Origin: Parasedimentitalea maritima | GTDB lineage: Bacteria > Pseudomonadota > Alphaproteobacteria > Rhodobacterales > Rhodobacteraceae | Assembly: GCF_005771405.1 (NCBI RefSeq) | Contig: NZ_VAUA01000013.1 | Coordinates: 1 to 64,000, forward strand | Direction: 5' to 3' | Length of the DNA stretch: 64,000 nt | Shown: positions 53,866 to 63,510 of the stretch, piece after piece | How positions within the stretch are numbered: the stretch's first letter is position 1 | Layout of the letters: each line of letters starts with the position of its first letter | Notes under the pieces: generated by a model | Databases searched by the model: none | Seen by the model: only the letters and a program-made list of their open reading frames with translations | What the model was told of the DNA's origin: nothing | Made by a program: the position numbers and the translations under genes

Positions 53866-56718
53866 CTACTCCGCCGCCACCTTCTTGGGGTTCAGCATGT
53901 CCTTTAGATAATGCCCAGTATGGCTGCGTGGTTCTTGCGCGACTTTTTCGGGCGTTCCCACAGCGACAATCTCTCCACCGCCATCGCCGCCTTCAGGGCC
54001 GATATCGATGATCCAGTCAGCCGTTTTCACCACATCCAAATTGTGTTCGATCACCACAACTGAATTGCCCTGATCCACCAGTTCATGCAGCACATCCAGC
54101 AACTTACGGACATCCTCGAAATGCAAACCAGTCGTTGGTTCATCCAGAATATACAGGGTACGCCCGGTTGATCGCTTGGCCAGTTCTTTGGACAGCTTCA
54201 CTCGTTGGGCTTCCCCCCCAGATAGAGTGGTGGCCGATTGACCAACCTTGATGTAGCCAAGCCCGACCCGCATCAGCGCGTCCATCTTGTCACGGATTGG
54301 CGGCACCGCCTGGAAGAACTCCTGAGCATCCTCAACTGTCATATCCAGAACATCAGCAATCGATTTGCCCTTGAACTTGATTTCCAGCGTTTCACGGTTA
54401 TAGCGCGCGCCCTGACAGGTTTCGCAAGTGACATAGACATCCGGCAGGAAATGCATCTCGATCTTGATCAAGCCATCGCCCTGACAGGCCTCACAGCGCC
54501 CCCCCTTAACGTTGAAGCTGAACCGGCCCGGCTTGTACCCTCGGGTCTTGGACTCGGGCAGGCCAGCAAACCAATCGCGGATCGGGGTGAAAGCGCCAGT
54601 GTAGGTGGCTGGATTAGACCGAGGTGTTCGCCCAATGGGGCGCTGATCAATATCGATCACCTTGTCCAGGTGCTCCAACCCTTTGATGGTCTCACAGGGC
54701 GCTGGCGTCTGCCGCGCACCGTTCAACCGCATTGAAGCAGTTTTGAACAGGGTCTCAATGGTCAATGTTGATTTACCACCACCAGAAACCCCAGTGACAC
54801 AGACAAATTTGGCCAGTGGAAACTCAGCCGTGACATTCTTCAAGTTGTTGCCAGTGGCCTTGACCACCTTGACCTTCTTCTTGTTGCCCTTACGCCGTTT
54901 GGCAGGCACCGCAATCTCGCGGGTTCCGGCAAGGTATTGCCCGGTGATCGAGGCCGCATCGGCGATCAATTCTGCCGGCGTGCCCTCGCTGACCACCTGA
55001 CCACCATGCACGCCAGCCCCTGGGCCGATATCAAAGACATAATCTGCCTCGCGGATCGCTTCTTCATCATGTTCCACCACAATGACGGTATTGCCCTGAT
55101 CACGCAGGTTTTTCAGCGTTCCCAGCAAGCGGTCATTGTCACGTTGGTGCAGACCAATCGATGGTTCATCCAGTACATACAATACCCCAGTCAGCCCTGA
55201 CCCGATCTGGCTGGCCAGACGGATACGTTGGCTTTCGCCACCCGACAATGTGCCTGAGTTGCGGCTAAGAGACAGATATTCGAGACCAACGTTGTTCAGG
55301 AACCCAAGGCGCTCGCGGATTTCCTTGACGATGGCCTTAGCAATTTCCTGCTTTTGCACAGTCAGATGGTTGGGTACATCTTCGATCCAGGCCAGTGCCT
55401 CACGGATCGACTTTTGCACGACCTGCCCCGCATGCGCACCGGCGATCTTAACTGCCAATGCCTCTTCACGCAGACGGAACCCATTACAAGCCCCGCAGGA
55501 TCGGTTGTTTTGATAGCGTTCAAACTCTTCGCGGATCCAGTTCGAATCTGTTTCGCGATAGCGCCGTTCCATATTGGGGATTACCCCCTCGAAAACGCGC
55601 TCAACCTGATACACCCGCCCGCCTTCATCATAGCGGAACATGATTTCCTCGTCGCCCGATCCTCGCAGGAACACATTCTGCACTTTTGGCGACAGGTCTT
55701 TCCACGAGGTGTTCTTGTCAAACTCGTAATGCTTGGCGATGGCCTCAATGGTTTGCAGAAAATACGGCGATTTGCCCTTACGCCATGGGGCAAGAGCACC
55801 GTCATACACCTTTAGCGTCTGATCCGGCACCACAAGACGTTCATCAAAGAACAGTTCAACCCCCAGACCATCACATTCCGGACAGGCCCCAAAAGGTGCG
55901 TTGAATGAGAACAGCCGCGGCTCGATCTCGGAGATGGTAAAACCACTGACCGGGCAAGCAAACTTTTCGGAAAACGTAATCCGCTCGGGGTCATCCGCGA
56001 CGGTTTCCAAAATGGCGATACCATCGGCCAAATCCAGCGCCGTACGCAGGCTGTCGGCAAGACGTGTTTCCAAGCCTTCGCGCACCACCAGCCGATCTAC
56101 AACGACATCAATATCGTGGCGGAATTTCTTGTCCAGCGTCGGTGGTTCATCCAGCTCATAGAACGCGCCATCCACTTTGACCCGCTGAAACCCTTGCTTC
56201 CTCAGCTCAAGGAAGTCTTTTTTGTACTCACCCTTACGGTCGCGCACGATGGGCGCCAACAGATAGCCGCGAGTCCCCTCCTCTAGCTTCATGATCCGAT
56301 CGACCATGTCCTGGATCTGCTGTGCTTCGATGGGCAAACCAGTGGCGGGGCTATAGGGCGTACCAGCACGAGCAAACAGCAGGCGCAGATAGTCGTAAAT
56401 TTCAGTCACGGTGCCAACAGTGGACCGCGGGTTTTTACTGGTTGTCTTTTGCTCGATTGAGATGGCCGGTGACAGACCACTGATGTGATCCACATCCGGT
56501 TTTTCCATCATATCAAGGAATTGCCGGGCATACGCACTTAAGGATTCGACGTAACGGCGCTGGCCTTCGGCATAGATGGTGTCAAACGCCAGACTGGATT
56601 TTCCCGAGCCCGACAGGCCGGTGATCACCACCAGCTGATCGCGTGGAATATTCACGTCGATGTTCTTTAGATTGTGCTCGCGTGCGCCGCGCACTTCGAT
56701 GGATTTTAGTTCAGCCAT
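53866..56718 (-). CDS. uvrA: UvrABC system protein A
   Basis: 950 residues. Two ABC ATPase modules are present: Walker [10 protein letters not shown] near residue 30 and GVSGGGKST near 650, signatures [12 protein letters not shown] and [12 protein letters not shown]. The zinc-binding module in the second half has the full CEAC/CETC pairs; in the first, the motif begins CPVSGFTI, with serine for the second cysteine, before ACPECDGLG. UvrA scans DNA for damage in nucleotide excision repair. ATG 56718 (MAELKSIEV) after a GGGGGG stretch is preferred to an open frame 19 codons upstream. Confidence 0.96.
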   Translation of the reverse strand: MAELKSIEVRGAREHNLKNIDVNIPRDQLVVITGLSGSGKSSLAFDTIYAEGQRRYVESLSAYARQFLDMMEKPDVDHISGLSPAISIEQKTTSKNPRSTVGTVTEIYDYLRLLFARAGTPYSPATGLPIEAQQIQDMVDRIMKLEEGTRGYLLAPIVRDRKGEYKKDFLELRKQGFQRVKVDGAFYELDEPPTLDKKFRHDIDVVVDRLVVREGLETRLADSLRTALDLADGIAILETVADDPERITFSEKFACPVSGFTISEIEPRLFSFNAPFGACPECDGLGVELFFDERLVVPDQTLKVYDGALAPWRKGKSPYFLQTIEAIAKHYEFDKNTSWKDLSPKVQNVFLRGSGDEEIMFRYDEGGRVYQVERVFEGVIPNMERRYRETDSNWIREEFERYQNNRSCGACNGFRLREEALAVKIAGAHAGQVVQKSIREALAWIEDVPNHLTVQKQEIAKAIVKEIRERLGFLNNVGLEYLSLSRNSGTLSGGESQRIRLASQIGSGLTGVLYVLDEPSIGLHQRDNDRLLGTLKNLRDQGNTVIVVEHDEEAIREADYVFDIGPGAGVHGGQVVSEGTPAELIADAASITGQYLAGTREIAVPAKRRKGNKKKVKVVKATGNNLKNVTAEFPLAKFVCVTGVSGGGKSTLTIETLFKTASMRLNGARQTPAPCETIKGLEHLDKVIDIDQRPIGRTPRSNPATYTGAFTPIRDWFAGLPESKTRGYKPGRFSFNVKGGRCEACQGDGLIKIEMHFLPDVYVTCETCQGARYNRETLEIKFKGKSIADVLDMTVEDAQEFFQAVPPIRDKMDALMRVGLGYIKVGQSATTLSGGEAQRVKLSKELAKRSTGRTLYILDEPTTGLHFEDVRKLLDVLHELVDQGNSVVVIEHNLDVVKTADWIIDIGPEGGDGGGEIVAVGTPEKVAQEPRSHTGHYLKDMLNPKKVAAE

Positions 56719-56799
56719 AATGCCCCCCAGAAGACGCCCTAGACATAGGGAAAACCTTTGCGGTTTCCAACCCAAAAGTGAGAACGTTAGGCGAACATT

Positions 56800-57963
56800 T
56801 TAATTTCGGCGGCGCATTGCCAAGATGATATGCGCCAGCAGGCCAGCTAGAAACAGCAGCACAACCACCCCCAGCAACCCTGAATATCCTGCAACTGTCA
56901 GTGCAGTCACCATAATTGGCGTACCAACCGTGTTCCCCAAGTTTCCGGCCTGTGCCATTGCGCCGCTTGACTGGGCCCGATCTGCCGCTGTTTCGTTCAA
57001 CTGCGGAACAAGAGCAAAGCTACCACCCTGCACCAGTCCCATCGCACCAGCCAGAGCAATACAGGCCATTGGCAACCCTGGATAGGCCAGCAACCACAGT
57101 GCCATCAATATACACAGGACAAAGCCAAGCTGCACCAATCGGACAGCTGAAATAAACCTCATCAGGTACACACCCACTGTCATCGACACCGCAATACTGG
57201 CCAACGGCATCATCCCCACCACAAACCCACGCAAGTTGGGTTCAATAAACGGTGGAATCACGGTCAGGATCGCAACGAAGCAAGCGGTATAGAACAGCCA
57301 ACCTGCTGCTGGGGCCACCAACCAGGGCGAACGGTATATCCGCCAGTGCAGCGCGGGCAACGCAGCGATGTTAGGAATGGGTTGGCGTGCCGGCACTGGT
57401 ACATTGCGCAGGGCCACCCCCAAAAGTACGGCCAGCACCGCCATGATGGCGGCATGTGCGGCAAACAACGACAAGACACCGAATTTATTGACCAAGGGCA
57501 GCCCGAACCAGGCCAGCAGAGTAAAGGCGACGCCAAAGAATGTGCTCCATAATGTCATCGCCAGGCCGCGGGATTTGTCGCTGCTCACTTGGGCGATCAA
57601 TGTAGGGCCGGCCACCACCAGTCCCAGATGGGACAGGCCTTCGACAACGCGAGTGACAAGGAAAGCTGAAAAAGGCAGGTGTAAGGCTTGCAACGCCGAC
57701 ATAGCTGCGCCAATCCACAGGGCCCAGACCAGCGTACGGCGATATCCAAACGCGGCGACAAACATGCCCGCGACCACACCCAGCAAAATCCCAAGCAACC
57801 CAACCAGCGACACAGTGAAACTGATTGCATCTCCTGCCAATGGATACAGTTCAGCCATCCGGTCAAAGATCACACTGATCTTGCCATATTGCGCAGCGGC
57901 CCCAAGGCCGGCAGCCCAAATCACCAGGATCAAGCCCCAGCGGGTATTATCTGTCGATGTCAT
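56800..57963 (-). CDS. MFS transporter
   Basis: 387 residues with twelve expected membrane helices (ILVIWAAGLGAAAQYG, VSLVGLLGILLGVVAGMFV and so on). The loop between helices 2 and 3 has GYRRT, the weak A-motif of the superfamily. The substrate is not evident. ATG 57963 is chosen; a TTG seven codons upstream is possible. Confidence 0.88.
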   Translation of the reverse strand: MTSTDNTRWGLILVIWAAGLGAAAQYGKISVIFDRMAELYPLAGDAISFTVSLVGLLGILLGVVAGMFVAAFGYRRTLVWALWIGAAMSALQALHLPFSAFLVTRVVEGLSHLGLVVAGPTLIAQVSSDKSRGLAMTLWSTFFGVAFTLLAWFGLPLVNKFGVLSLFAAHAAIMAVLAVLLGVALRNVPVPARQPIPNIAALPALHWRIYRSPWLVAPAAGWLFYTACFVAILTVIPPFIEPNLRGFVVGMMPLASIAVSMTVGVYLMRFISAVRLVQLGFVLCILMALWLLAYPGLPMACIALAGAMGLVQGGSFALVPQLNETAADRAQSSGAMAQAGNLGNTVGTPIMVTALTVAGYSGLLGVVVLLFLAGLLAHIILAMRRRN

Positions 57964-58096
57964 TTTGAATCCGCACTTCTTCAATAGCGCGCAACATCAC
58001 GAAGCGTGCCAAGATAAAGACAGGACTAACGGGAAGAAGACGCAGGGGCCAGTGGGGTTCTTGTAAATTCACAGCCCAATTTCGATGAACCTCCGC

Positions 58097-58657
58097 CTAG
58101 GTCTTTTGGGCAATCGCCCATGCACAAATCGGCATTTGCGGGTCATTGTCCAGCGGATCATTGGCCTCATCATATTCGGGCGGCCATTTGTCTTCGAGGT
58201 TTCGCAGAGCAGCGTTGCGGTTGCCCCATTGTTGGGCTCGGATCGCGTCCTCTTCAAACCCGGCCTCTATCAGCAGGTTCTTTAACCCACGCGCCGACCA
58301 GCGTGAACAATCATTGGGGGCTGCGTGGAACGGAATGTGAAACGGAACAGCCAGCCAGAAGTACCCACCCCGTCGCAACATCTTGCGGATATTCTTGGTC
58401 GCCCCGTAAGGCCGGTCCAGATGTTCCCAAACCTGATTGGCCAGGATCAGATCAAACTTCAGCGGACGCCCGTCTTCCCCGCTTATGGGGCCCTGACAGA
58501 TATCGTATTCCGGAAACCTAAATTGTTGGTACGAGGCAAAATCGAACATCTCGCCCCACTTCCCTGAAATCTCAGCAACATGTAACTGTCTTGGCCCCAA
58601 TTCGCGGATCATTCTGCGACTGGATTTCGCCATTGCAATTCTATTGAGACTTGGCAC
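58097..58657 (-). CDS. Class I SAM-dependent methyltransferase
   Basis: About 187 residues from GTG 58657, where GGGGG lies six bases upstream. The methyltransferase core is visible: HVAEISGK (motif I-like) near residue 24, FDLILANQVWEHLDRP (motif IV-V) near 65, and LRRGGYFWLAVPF near 90. The target is unknown; WEHLDRPY is shared with sugar or lipid methyltransferases of exported polymers. The frame remains open to 58981 but that part overlaps the TetR gene and is not family-like. Confidence 0.75.
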   Translation of the reverse strand: MPSLNRIAMAKSSRRMIRELGPRQLHVAEISGKWGEMFDFASYQQFRFPEYDICQGPISGEDGRPLKFDLILANQVWEHLDRPYGATKNIRKMLRRGGYFWLAVPFHIPFHAAPNDCSRWSARGLKNLLIEAGFEEDAIRAQQWGNRNAALRNLEDKWPPEYDEANDPLDNDPQMPICAWAIAQKT

Positions 58658-58748
58658 CACTATCCCCCAACTGTTCCCGCTACCGGTGTTCACAGAACAC
58701 CGAAACACCGCATAGGGCAACTGACAAGTGCCTGGGGTCTGGGCAATC

Positions 58749-59309
58749 TTATTGCGGACATAGTCCAAGGTGGCCGACCAGCAGGGTGAGTTCCTCGGCG
58801 GGCGTCCTAGTAGGCCCAAGTGTAGTTTTTTGACGTTCACGCCATCCCAGATAGTAGTTGTAGATGATGGTCGCTTTTTCCTGCGCCACCTCATGTGAAT
58901 AACCAAGCCGTTCAATTGAGCTGCAAGCATAGTCGATACGCTGCTTTTCCACTTCGATAAGCAGGTCGCGTACGGCTCCATTGGCCTGTCCCAAGCGCCG
59001 CAAATGGATCAGAAAGTCGTCTTCAATTTCAGCACTAAAGATAGTGAGGATCAGAGTGTTGATTTCTAAAGATGTGTCTGAGTTCGCTTGGCTCAACACG
59101 ATGTATTCTTCGGTTCTTAGGTCCCGCCAATGGTTGATTATGTCATTTATGAACACATCACGGGTTTTGAAAAAATGATAAAAGCTGGCTTTACTGACCC
59201 CAAGCGTACGGCCCATCGCCTCCACCCGCAGAGCGTCAACTCCTCCAACACAAAATTTGCGAAACCCAAGCTTAACCCAGGCGTCCTTAGATGCAATTTT
59301 TTTGGGCAC
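58749..59309 (-). CDS. TetR/AcrR family transcriptional regulator
   Basis: 186 residues. The N-terminal helix-turn-helix is GGVDALRVEAMGRTLGVSKASFYHFFKTRDVF (about 21-52), followed by an all-helical ligand domain. It starts at GTG 59309. It could control the small membrane protein gene divergent from it (59433) or the methyltransferase behind it; the first is the more usual arrangement. Confidence 0.9.
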   Translation of the reverse strand: MPKKIASKDAWVKLGFRKFCVGGVDALRVEAMGRTLGVSKASFYHFFKTRDVFINDIINHWRDLRTEEYIVLSQANSDTSLEINTLILTIFSAEIEDDFLIHLRRLGQANGAVRDLLIEVEKQRIDYACSSIERLGYSHEVAQEKATIIYNYYLGWRERQKTTLGPTRTPAEELTLLVGHLGLCPQ

Positions 59310-59432
59310 TCTATTCTCACTTTCAAATCCAGCACTTACTATTGTACGGTGACGTCTAATAGATTCGCAACCTTACACACCCCCTTTATTATGAAAGCAT
59401 AATTCTATGAATACACGAACAAACCCAGCAAT

Positions 59433-59858
59433 ATGGCTCGCTTTCTCAGGTCTTTTCTAGCTGGTATCGGCGGCATGGCCTCAACTGCCGCGACTCCAAT
59501 GAAACCCCACTACCCCGAACTCATGGCACACCTGGAAGGCGGGCCTGTCTGGACGGCATTTGGGCAAGATGTGACTGCCAGCAACATATATTGGGGCTAT
59601 GCTTACCTGGGCCCATTCTCAATCATCATATGGGCCTTTGTGGTCTTACTTGCAGTTCGTGCCGCCCCAGCTGTTCAGTTCTCGAAACTATTCTTGGGTG
59701 TAAACGCTCTAGGGGCGCTCGGTATGCTAGCTTTTACAATGGCCCACCTGCTGATTGTCGGCCAAGTGCTAGCAGCCGTCGCTATGCTGGGCTTTTCATT
59801 GGCAATTTGGCAAAGCTTTCTTGCTGGCAAAAACGGCTCGAAGATGCCTGTTCACTAG
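59433..59858 (+). CDS. Small integral membrane protein beside a TetR regulator (5' end uncertain)
   Basis: 141 residues from ATG 59433 with three or four membrane helices (SIIIWAFVVLLAVRA, LGALGMLAFTMAHLLIVGQ, AAVAMLGFSLAIW). The start region contains HYPELMAHLEGGP. No ribosome binding site is seen. Another frame, from ATG 59407, reads MNTRTNPAIWLAFSGLF and stops at TAG; joining it to the long frame by a -1 shift at CTTTTC gives a continuous first helix. Either the real start is 59433 or the gene has a frameshift. Function is unknown. Confidence 0.6.
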   Translation: MARFLRSFLAGIGGMASTAATPMKPHYPELMAHLEGGPVWTAFGQDVTASNIYWGYAYLGPFSIIIWAFVVLLAVRAAPAVQFSKLFLGVNALGALGMLAFTMAHLLIVGQVLAAVAMLGFSLAIWQSFLAGKNGSKMPVH

Positions 59859-59997
59859 ACTGCACAATATGTGCTTCACACCATTCGTCTGCCAAAACAA
59901 CACCTGCCGAGGTAAAACTCAGCAGGTGCAATACAGGTAAAAATTTGACGATCAGACGAACGCCCAGCCGTCGTTCAAAGGTCAAAGAGACCTTGCC

Positions 59998-60522
59998 TTA
60001 CCCCTGCTCAGCGTTACAGTTCCGGGCCAGTTCCATTGCCTTGTGTGTTCCGGCCAGATCCACCTGAAATGACGCCTCTTTTTCAGGGAAGACCGTCATG
60101 GTATATTTCTGAGCAAGATCTTCGATAAATTGAGGATTGTCGGCAAGAATATAGCCACCGGAGTAGCCCTCGGTAATGTTCTTTTTCATCTTTGTCGCCT
60201 TGGCATTGTACATAGTGCCGTCCAAATCGATAAAGATCTTTTCCTTATTGCCGCTACCCAGATCAGCTGTCTTGGAAAACACGCCCAAATATCCCAGTTT
60301 GTGATCAGCCGTTAACCCCATCTGCACGACGTTGGCCGAGGCATCAACACGCTCGATCAAGCAGGATTCCCGCTCCACATCAACATAGACGGTCCAGCCG
60401 TCCACAACACCATATTGGGTAAAGCTACCGTCCCCAGGCAACACCGAACCACCGGCGATTGCTGAAGTCGTAGAAATAAAGCTACCAGCCACAATCATGG
60501 CAAGAGTCTTTAAAGTATTCAT
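59998..60522 (-). CDS. Secreted protein of unknown function, paralogue of the 34340-34834 gene
   Basis: 174 residues from ATG 60522 (GAGGGAG upstream). A signal peptide (cleavage near SAIAG-GSV) is followed by a beta-rich domain with ESCLIERV and a C-terminal helix with NCNAEQG. The second half lines up with the gene at 34 kb (DNPQFIEDLAQKYTMTVFPE, DLAGTHKAMELA). The two cysteines are conserved. Function is unknown; the paralogues are 25 kb apart and without shared neighbours. Confidence 0.75.
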   Translation of the reverse strand: MNTLKTLAMIVAGSFISTTSAIAGGSVLPGDGSFTQYGVVDGWTVYVDVERESCLIERVDASANVVQMGLTADHKLGYLGVFSKTADLGSGNKEKIFIDLDGTMYNAKATKMKKNITEGYSGGYILADNPQFIEDLAQKYTMTVFPEKEASFQVDLAGTHKAMELARNCNAEQG

Positions 60523-60735
60523 GACGTTACTCCCTCTACTAATTAACAAGTGTACACTAAACCAATTTAGGCACCCGCTCTGATACTGTCGAATGCTTTG
60601 TTTGATCTGGCCAAAAACCGCTATTTTCAATCCTGTAGCAGACCTGGGAAGACGATTTTTTCGTGATGTCATAGTCGGATAAATGTTGATTACGAAGTGG
60701 GCGGATAATTGCTTGCTTTGCGCGTTAAAACGCAA

Positions 60736-60767
60736 AATGCCCGGAACCAGTCATGGCACCGGGCATT
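60736..60767 (-). terminator. Terminator after lpdA
   Basis: AATGCCCGG (60736-60744) pairs with CCGGGCATT (60759-60767), 26 bases past the lpdA stop. On the minus strand TTTTGCGTTTT follows. Confidence 0.85.
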
Positions 60768-60792
60768 GCAACCTAAACGACTGTATCTAAAA

Positions 60793-62187
60793 CTACATAT
60801 GGATTACGCGGTCAAACGCATCCAATACACTTTCATGCATCATCTCGCTAAGGGTCGGATGTGGGAACACGGTATTGATCAGGTCTTCCTCTGTGGTTTC
60901 CAGCTGACGCCCAACCACATAGCCTTGGATCATTTCCGTCACTTCAGCCCCAACCATATGAGCGCCCAACAGTTCGCCTGTTTTTGCATCAAAAATGGTT
61001 TTTACCAACCCTTCTGCTTCGCCCAATGCAATGGCTTTGCCATTGCCGATAAAGGGAAACCGGCCCACTTTGATGTCATAACCCAACTCTTTGGCCTTAG
61101 CTTCGGTATACCCGACGCTGGCCACCTGTGGGTGACAATAGGTGCAGCCCGCAATGCTTTCGGGTTTAACCGGATGCGCATGTTTGCCTGCGATCAGATC
61201 CGCCACCATGACACCTTCATGGCTGGCCTTATGCGCCAACCAGGGCGCTCCGGCGATATCACCGATGGCATAGAGCCCGTCGACCCCAGTCCGGCAATAT
61301 TCATCGGTGACCACATGGGTGCGATCCAACTTGACCCCCAGTGCCTCCAGCCCCAGGTTTTCGACGTTGCCGACGATGCCAACAGCTGAAATTACAGTGT
61401 CGAACTCTTGGGTTTCGACCTTACCAGCGACCTCTATATGAGCTGTAACCTTGCCTTTACCGCGATCCAGTTTTTTGACCATGGCTTTTTCCATGATCTT
61501 CATGCCCTGTTTCTTGAACGCCTTATGGGCAAAGGCGGAAATCTCGGCGTCTTCAACTGGCAGCACCCGGTCCATCACTTCCACAACAGTCGTGTCAGCC
61601 CCCAGTGTGTTATAGAAACTAGCAAATTCGATGCCAATGGCGCCCGACCCGATGACCAGCAGCTTTTTCGGCATATGCGGCGGTTGCAGGGCATGACGGT
61701 ATGTCCAGACCAGATCGCCGTCTGCTTCCAGCCCCGGCAATTCCCGTGCCCGTGCGCCGGTAGCCAAAACGATGTTCTTGGCGCTTAGCTCTTCGGTACC
61801 CTTATCAGTCTTGACACTAACGCGTCCCTTGGCCGGGATCACCGCTTGTCCCATCACCACAGTGACTTTGTTTTTCTTCAACAGATGTCCGATGCCACCA
61901 GACAGCTGCTTGGCTACACCGCGCGACCGCTTCACCACCGCATCGATGTCATAGTTGATATTGTCTGCCGACAGGCCAAATTCTTTGGCCCGGTGCATCA
62001 GGTGAAACACCTCAGAGGATCGCAGCAGCGCCTTGGTGGGGATACAGCCCCAGTTCAGGCAGATGCCGCCCAGATGTTCGCGCTCGACCACTGCGACTTT
62101 CAGCCCCAGCTGCGCGCCGCGAATGGCGGCTACATAGCCCCCCGGTCCGGCCCCGATAACAATCAGATCAAAGGATTTGGTAGCCAT
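60793..62187 (-). CDS. lpdA: Dihydrolipoyl dehydrogenase
   Basis: 464 residues. The FAD-binding GAGPGGYVAA is at 12-21 and the redox disulphide in GGICLNWGCIPTK (near 40-52), the form found in alphaproteobacterial pyruvate dehydrogenase E3 (others have GTCLNVGCIPSK). The NAD site (GSGAIGIEFASF) and C-terminal HAHPTLSE-like stretch (VFPHPTLSEM) are complete. It reoxidises lipoyl groups of 2-oxoacid dehydrogenases or the glycine system. GAGGGA eight bases before ATG 62187. Confidence 0.96.
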   Translation of the reverse strand: MATKSFDLIVIGAGPGGYVAAIRGAQLGLKVAVVEREHLGGICLNWGCIPTKALLRSSEVFHLMHRAKEFGLSADNINYDIDAVVKRSRGVAKQLSGGIGHLLKKNKVTVVMGQAVIPAKGRVSVKTDKGTEELSAKNIVLATGARARELPGLEADGDLVWTYRHALQPPHMPKKLLVIGSGAIGIEFASFYNTLGADTTVVEVMDRVLPVEDAEISAFAHKAFKKQGMKIMEKAMVKKLDRGKGKVTAHIEVAGKVETQEFDTVISAVGIVGNVENLGLEALGVKLDRTHVVTDEYCRTGVDGLYAIGDIAGAPWLAHKASHEGVMVADLIAGKHAHPVKPESIAGCTYCHPQVASVGYTEAKAKELGYDIKVGRFPFIGNGKAIALGEAEGLVKTIFDAKTGELLGAHMVGAEVTEMIQGYVVGRQLETTEEDLINTVFPHPTLSEMMHESVLDAFDRVIHM

Positions 62188-62389
62188 TGTTAGTCCCTCA
62201 GCACTGCGGTTTAAAACTAGTTCACCATTAAACTATTTATATACAGACTGCAAACACTCCCCCTGACAGAGAGGTTTTCCTGCATTTCTTATTGTTATCA
62301 ATAGCATTCCGCCGCAATTTCTGAAACCATGAGACGGTATAAATCTCATAATTCCCAATCCAACACATTTGACCCAATAGGCCCTTGTG

Positions 62390-62788
62390 ATGACAAAAAC
62401 ACTTCTCGATCTGCTCAAGGCATGTATCAACGCAACCCTGCTGCTATTGGCGCTCTGCCTGTTTCTGGGTTGGAAGCTAATGTCTTCCGTGGACAATGTG
62501 ACAGGGCAAGTCACGCAGGCTGTGGTCCAGATCACCCCAGTCCAGAACCGCATCGAGGCATTGCGAACCGAAGTTGTCGCACTGCGTAGTGACATTCTGC
62601 AGCGCCCCGAAATCGCGGTGTCGGCGAAGCTTGATGCACTGGACCGTAGATTGGCGGCTCTCCAGTCCGAAATGTTGGATCTGAAAGCCCTACCTGCAGA
62701 AGTCATTCGAGATGCGGCCCAAACCGGGGCGGCTGAGTTCGCCGGGCAGATTGCCCGGCTCTCAAATTGTGTACCGCCGACGCCCTAA
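62390..62788 (+). CDS. Membrane-anchored coiled-coil protein of unknown function
   Basis: 132 residues. One N-terminal membrane helix (ATLLLLALCLFLGWKLM, about 15-31) is followed by a coiled coil (about 45-110, NRIEALRTEVVALRSDI and LDALDRRLAALQSEMLDL). No enzyme motif is visible. It is divergent from lpdA and converges on the DUF924 gene. ATG 62390 is preferred to the GTG one codon upstream. Confidence 0.65.
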   Translation: MTKTLLDLLKACINATLLLLALCLFLGWKLMSSVDNVTGQVTQAVVQITPVQNRIEALRTEVVALRSDILQRPEIAVSAKLDALDRRLAALQSEMLDLKALPAEVIRDAAQTGAAEFAGQIARLSNCVPPTP

Positions 62789-62794
62789 TTGGGC

Positions 62795-63373
62795 CTAGCT
62801 GGCAGCCTGTAACAAACGGACCGTCTCGCCATAGCCACCAGCCATAACATAGTCCAATTCAGGTTCCGTACTGTGACGCGCCAACGCTTCGTTGCGATAG
62901 GGAAAGCGACCGAACAGCCGGATCACCTCACGGTGCGCGCGGGCATGCAGCAAGTTCGATGGGCCTTCAACCGGCATCCGCTCCTTCATCAACCGAACAC
63001 AACGGTCCTGATCACAGAGGTTTTCGGAATGCATTAGCGGCAGATAAAAGAACTGCCGTGCGGGCTCGTCGATCTTCATATCCCATTTCTTGCTGATCGC
63101 CGCCTTGGCTGCTGCCAGGGCCAGCTTATCACTGGAAAAAGCCGCCTTGGATCCGCGGTACATATTCCGTGGGAACTGATCGGTTAGAATGAGATAGGCC
63201 AGCACTCCGCTGGGATGGGTAAGCCACATCGAATACTTGCCTTCGCAAGCCCCTTCCCATGCTGCCTCAAACCGTTTTCGTATCTCGGCGTCAAACGCCT
63301 CGTCCTGCATATACCAGCCCTTTGGTCCAGCTTCATCTAGCCAGAACTCCAGAACCTCGTCGGGACCAACCAT
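62795..63373 (-). CDS. DUF924 family protein
   Basis: 192 residues with the DUF924 hallmarks: VLEFWLDEAGPKGWYMQDEAFDAEIRKRF at the start, LTDQFPRNMYRG near residue 63, and LPLMHSENLCDQ near 112. The family is all-helical, TPR-like, with no known biochemical function. GGAG eight bases before ATG 63373. Confidence 0.9.
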   Translation of the reverse strand: MVGPDEVLEFWLDEAGPKGWYMQDEAFDAEIRKRFEAAWEGACEGKYSMWLTHPSGVLAYLILTDQFPRNMYRGSKAAFSSDKLALAAAKAAISKKWDMKIDEPARQFFYLPLMHSENLCDQDRCVRLMKERMPVEGPSNLLHARAHREVIRLFGRFPYRNEALARHSTEPELDYVMAGGYGETVRLLQAAS

Positions 63374-63510
63374 GGGTCATACTCCAATTTTTGCCTGTCC
63401 CTAACATCAGTCGATTTTACGACCATTTTACAAGTCTGTTACGGTAACAAATTACAACAGGAGTGGTGTTTTTGTGAAATCTTGCGCAAAATTCAACCGG
63501 GTTAGCGCAA

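Noticed and set aside
58658-58981. N-terminal extension of the methyltransferase
   Set aside because: It overlaps the TetR gene in another frame and does not resemble the family.
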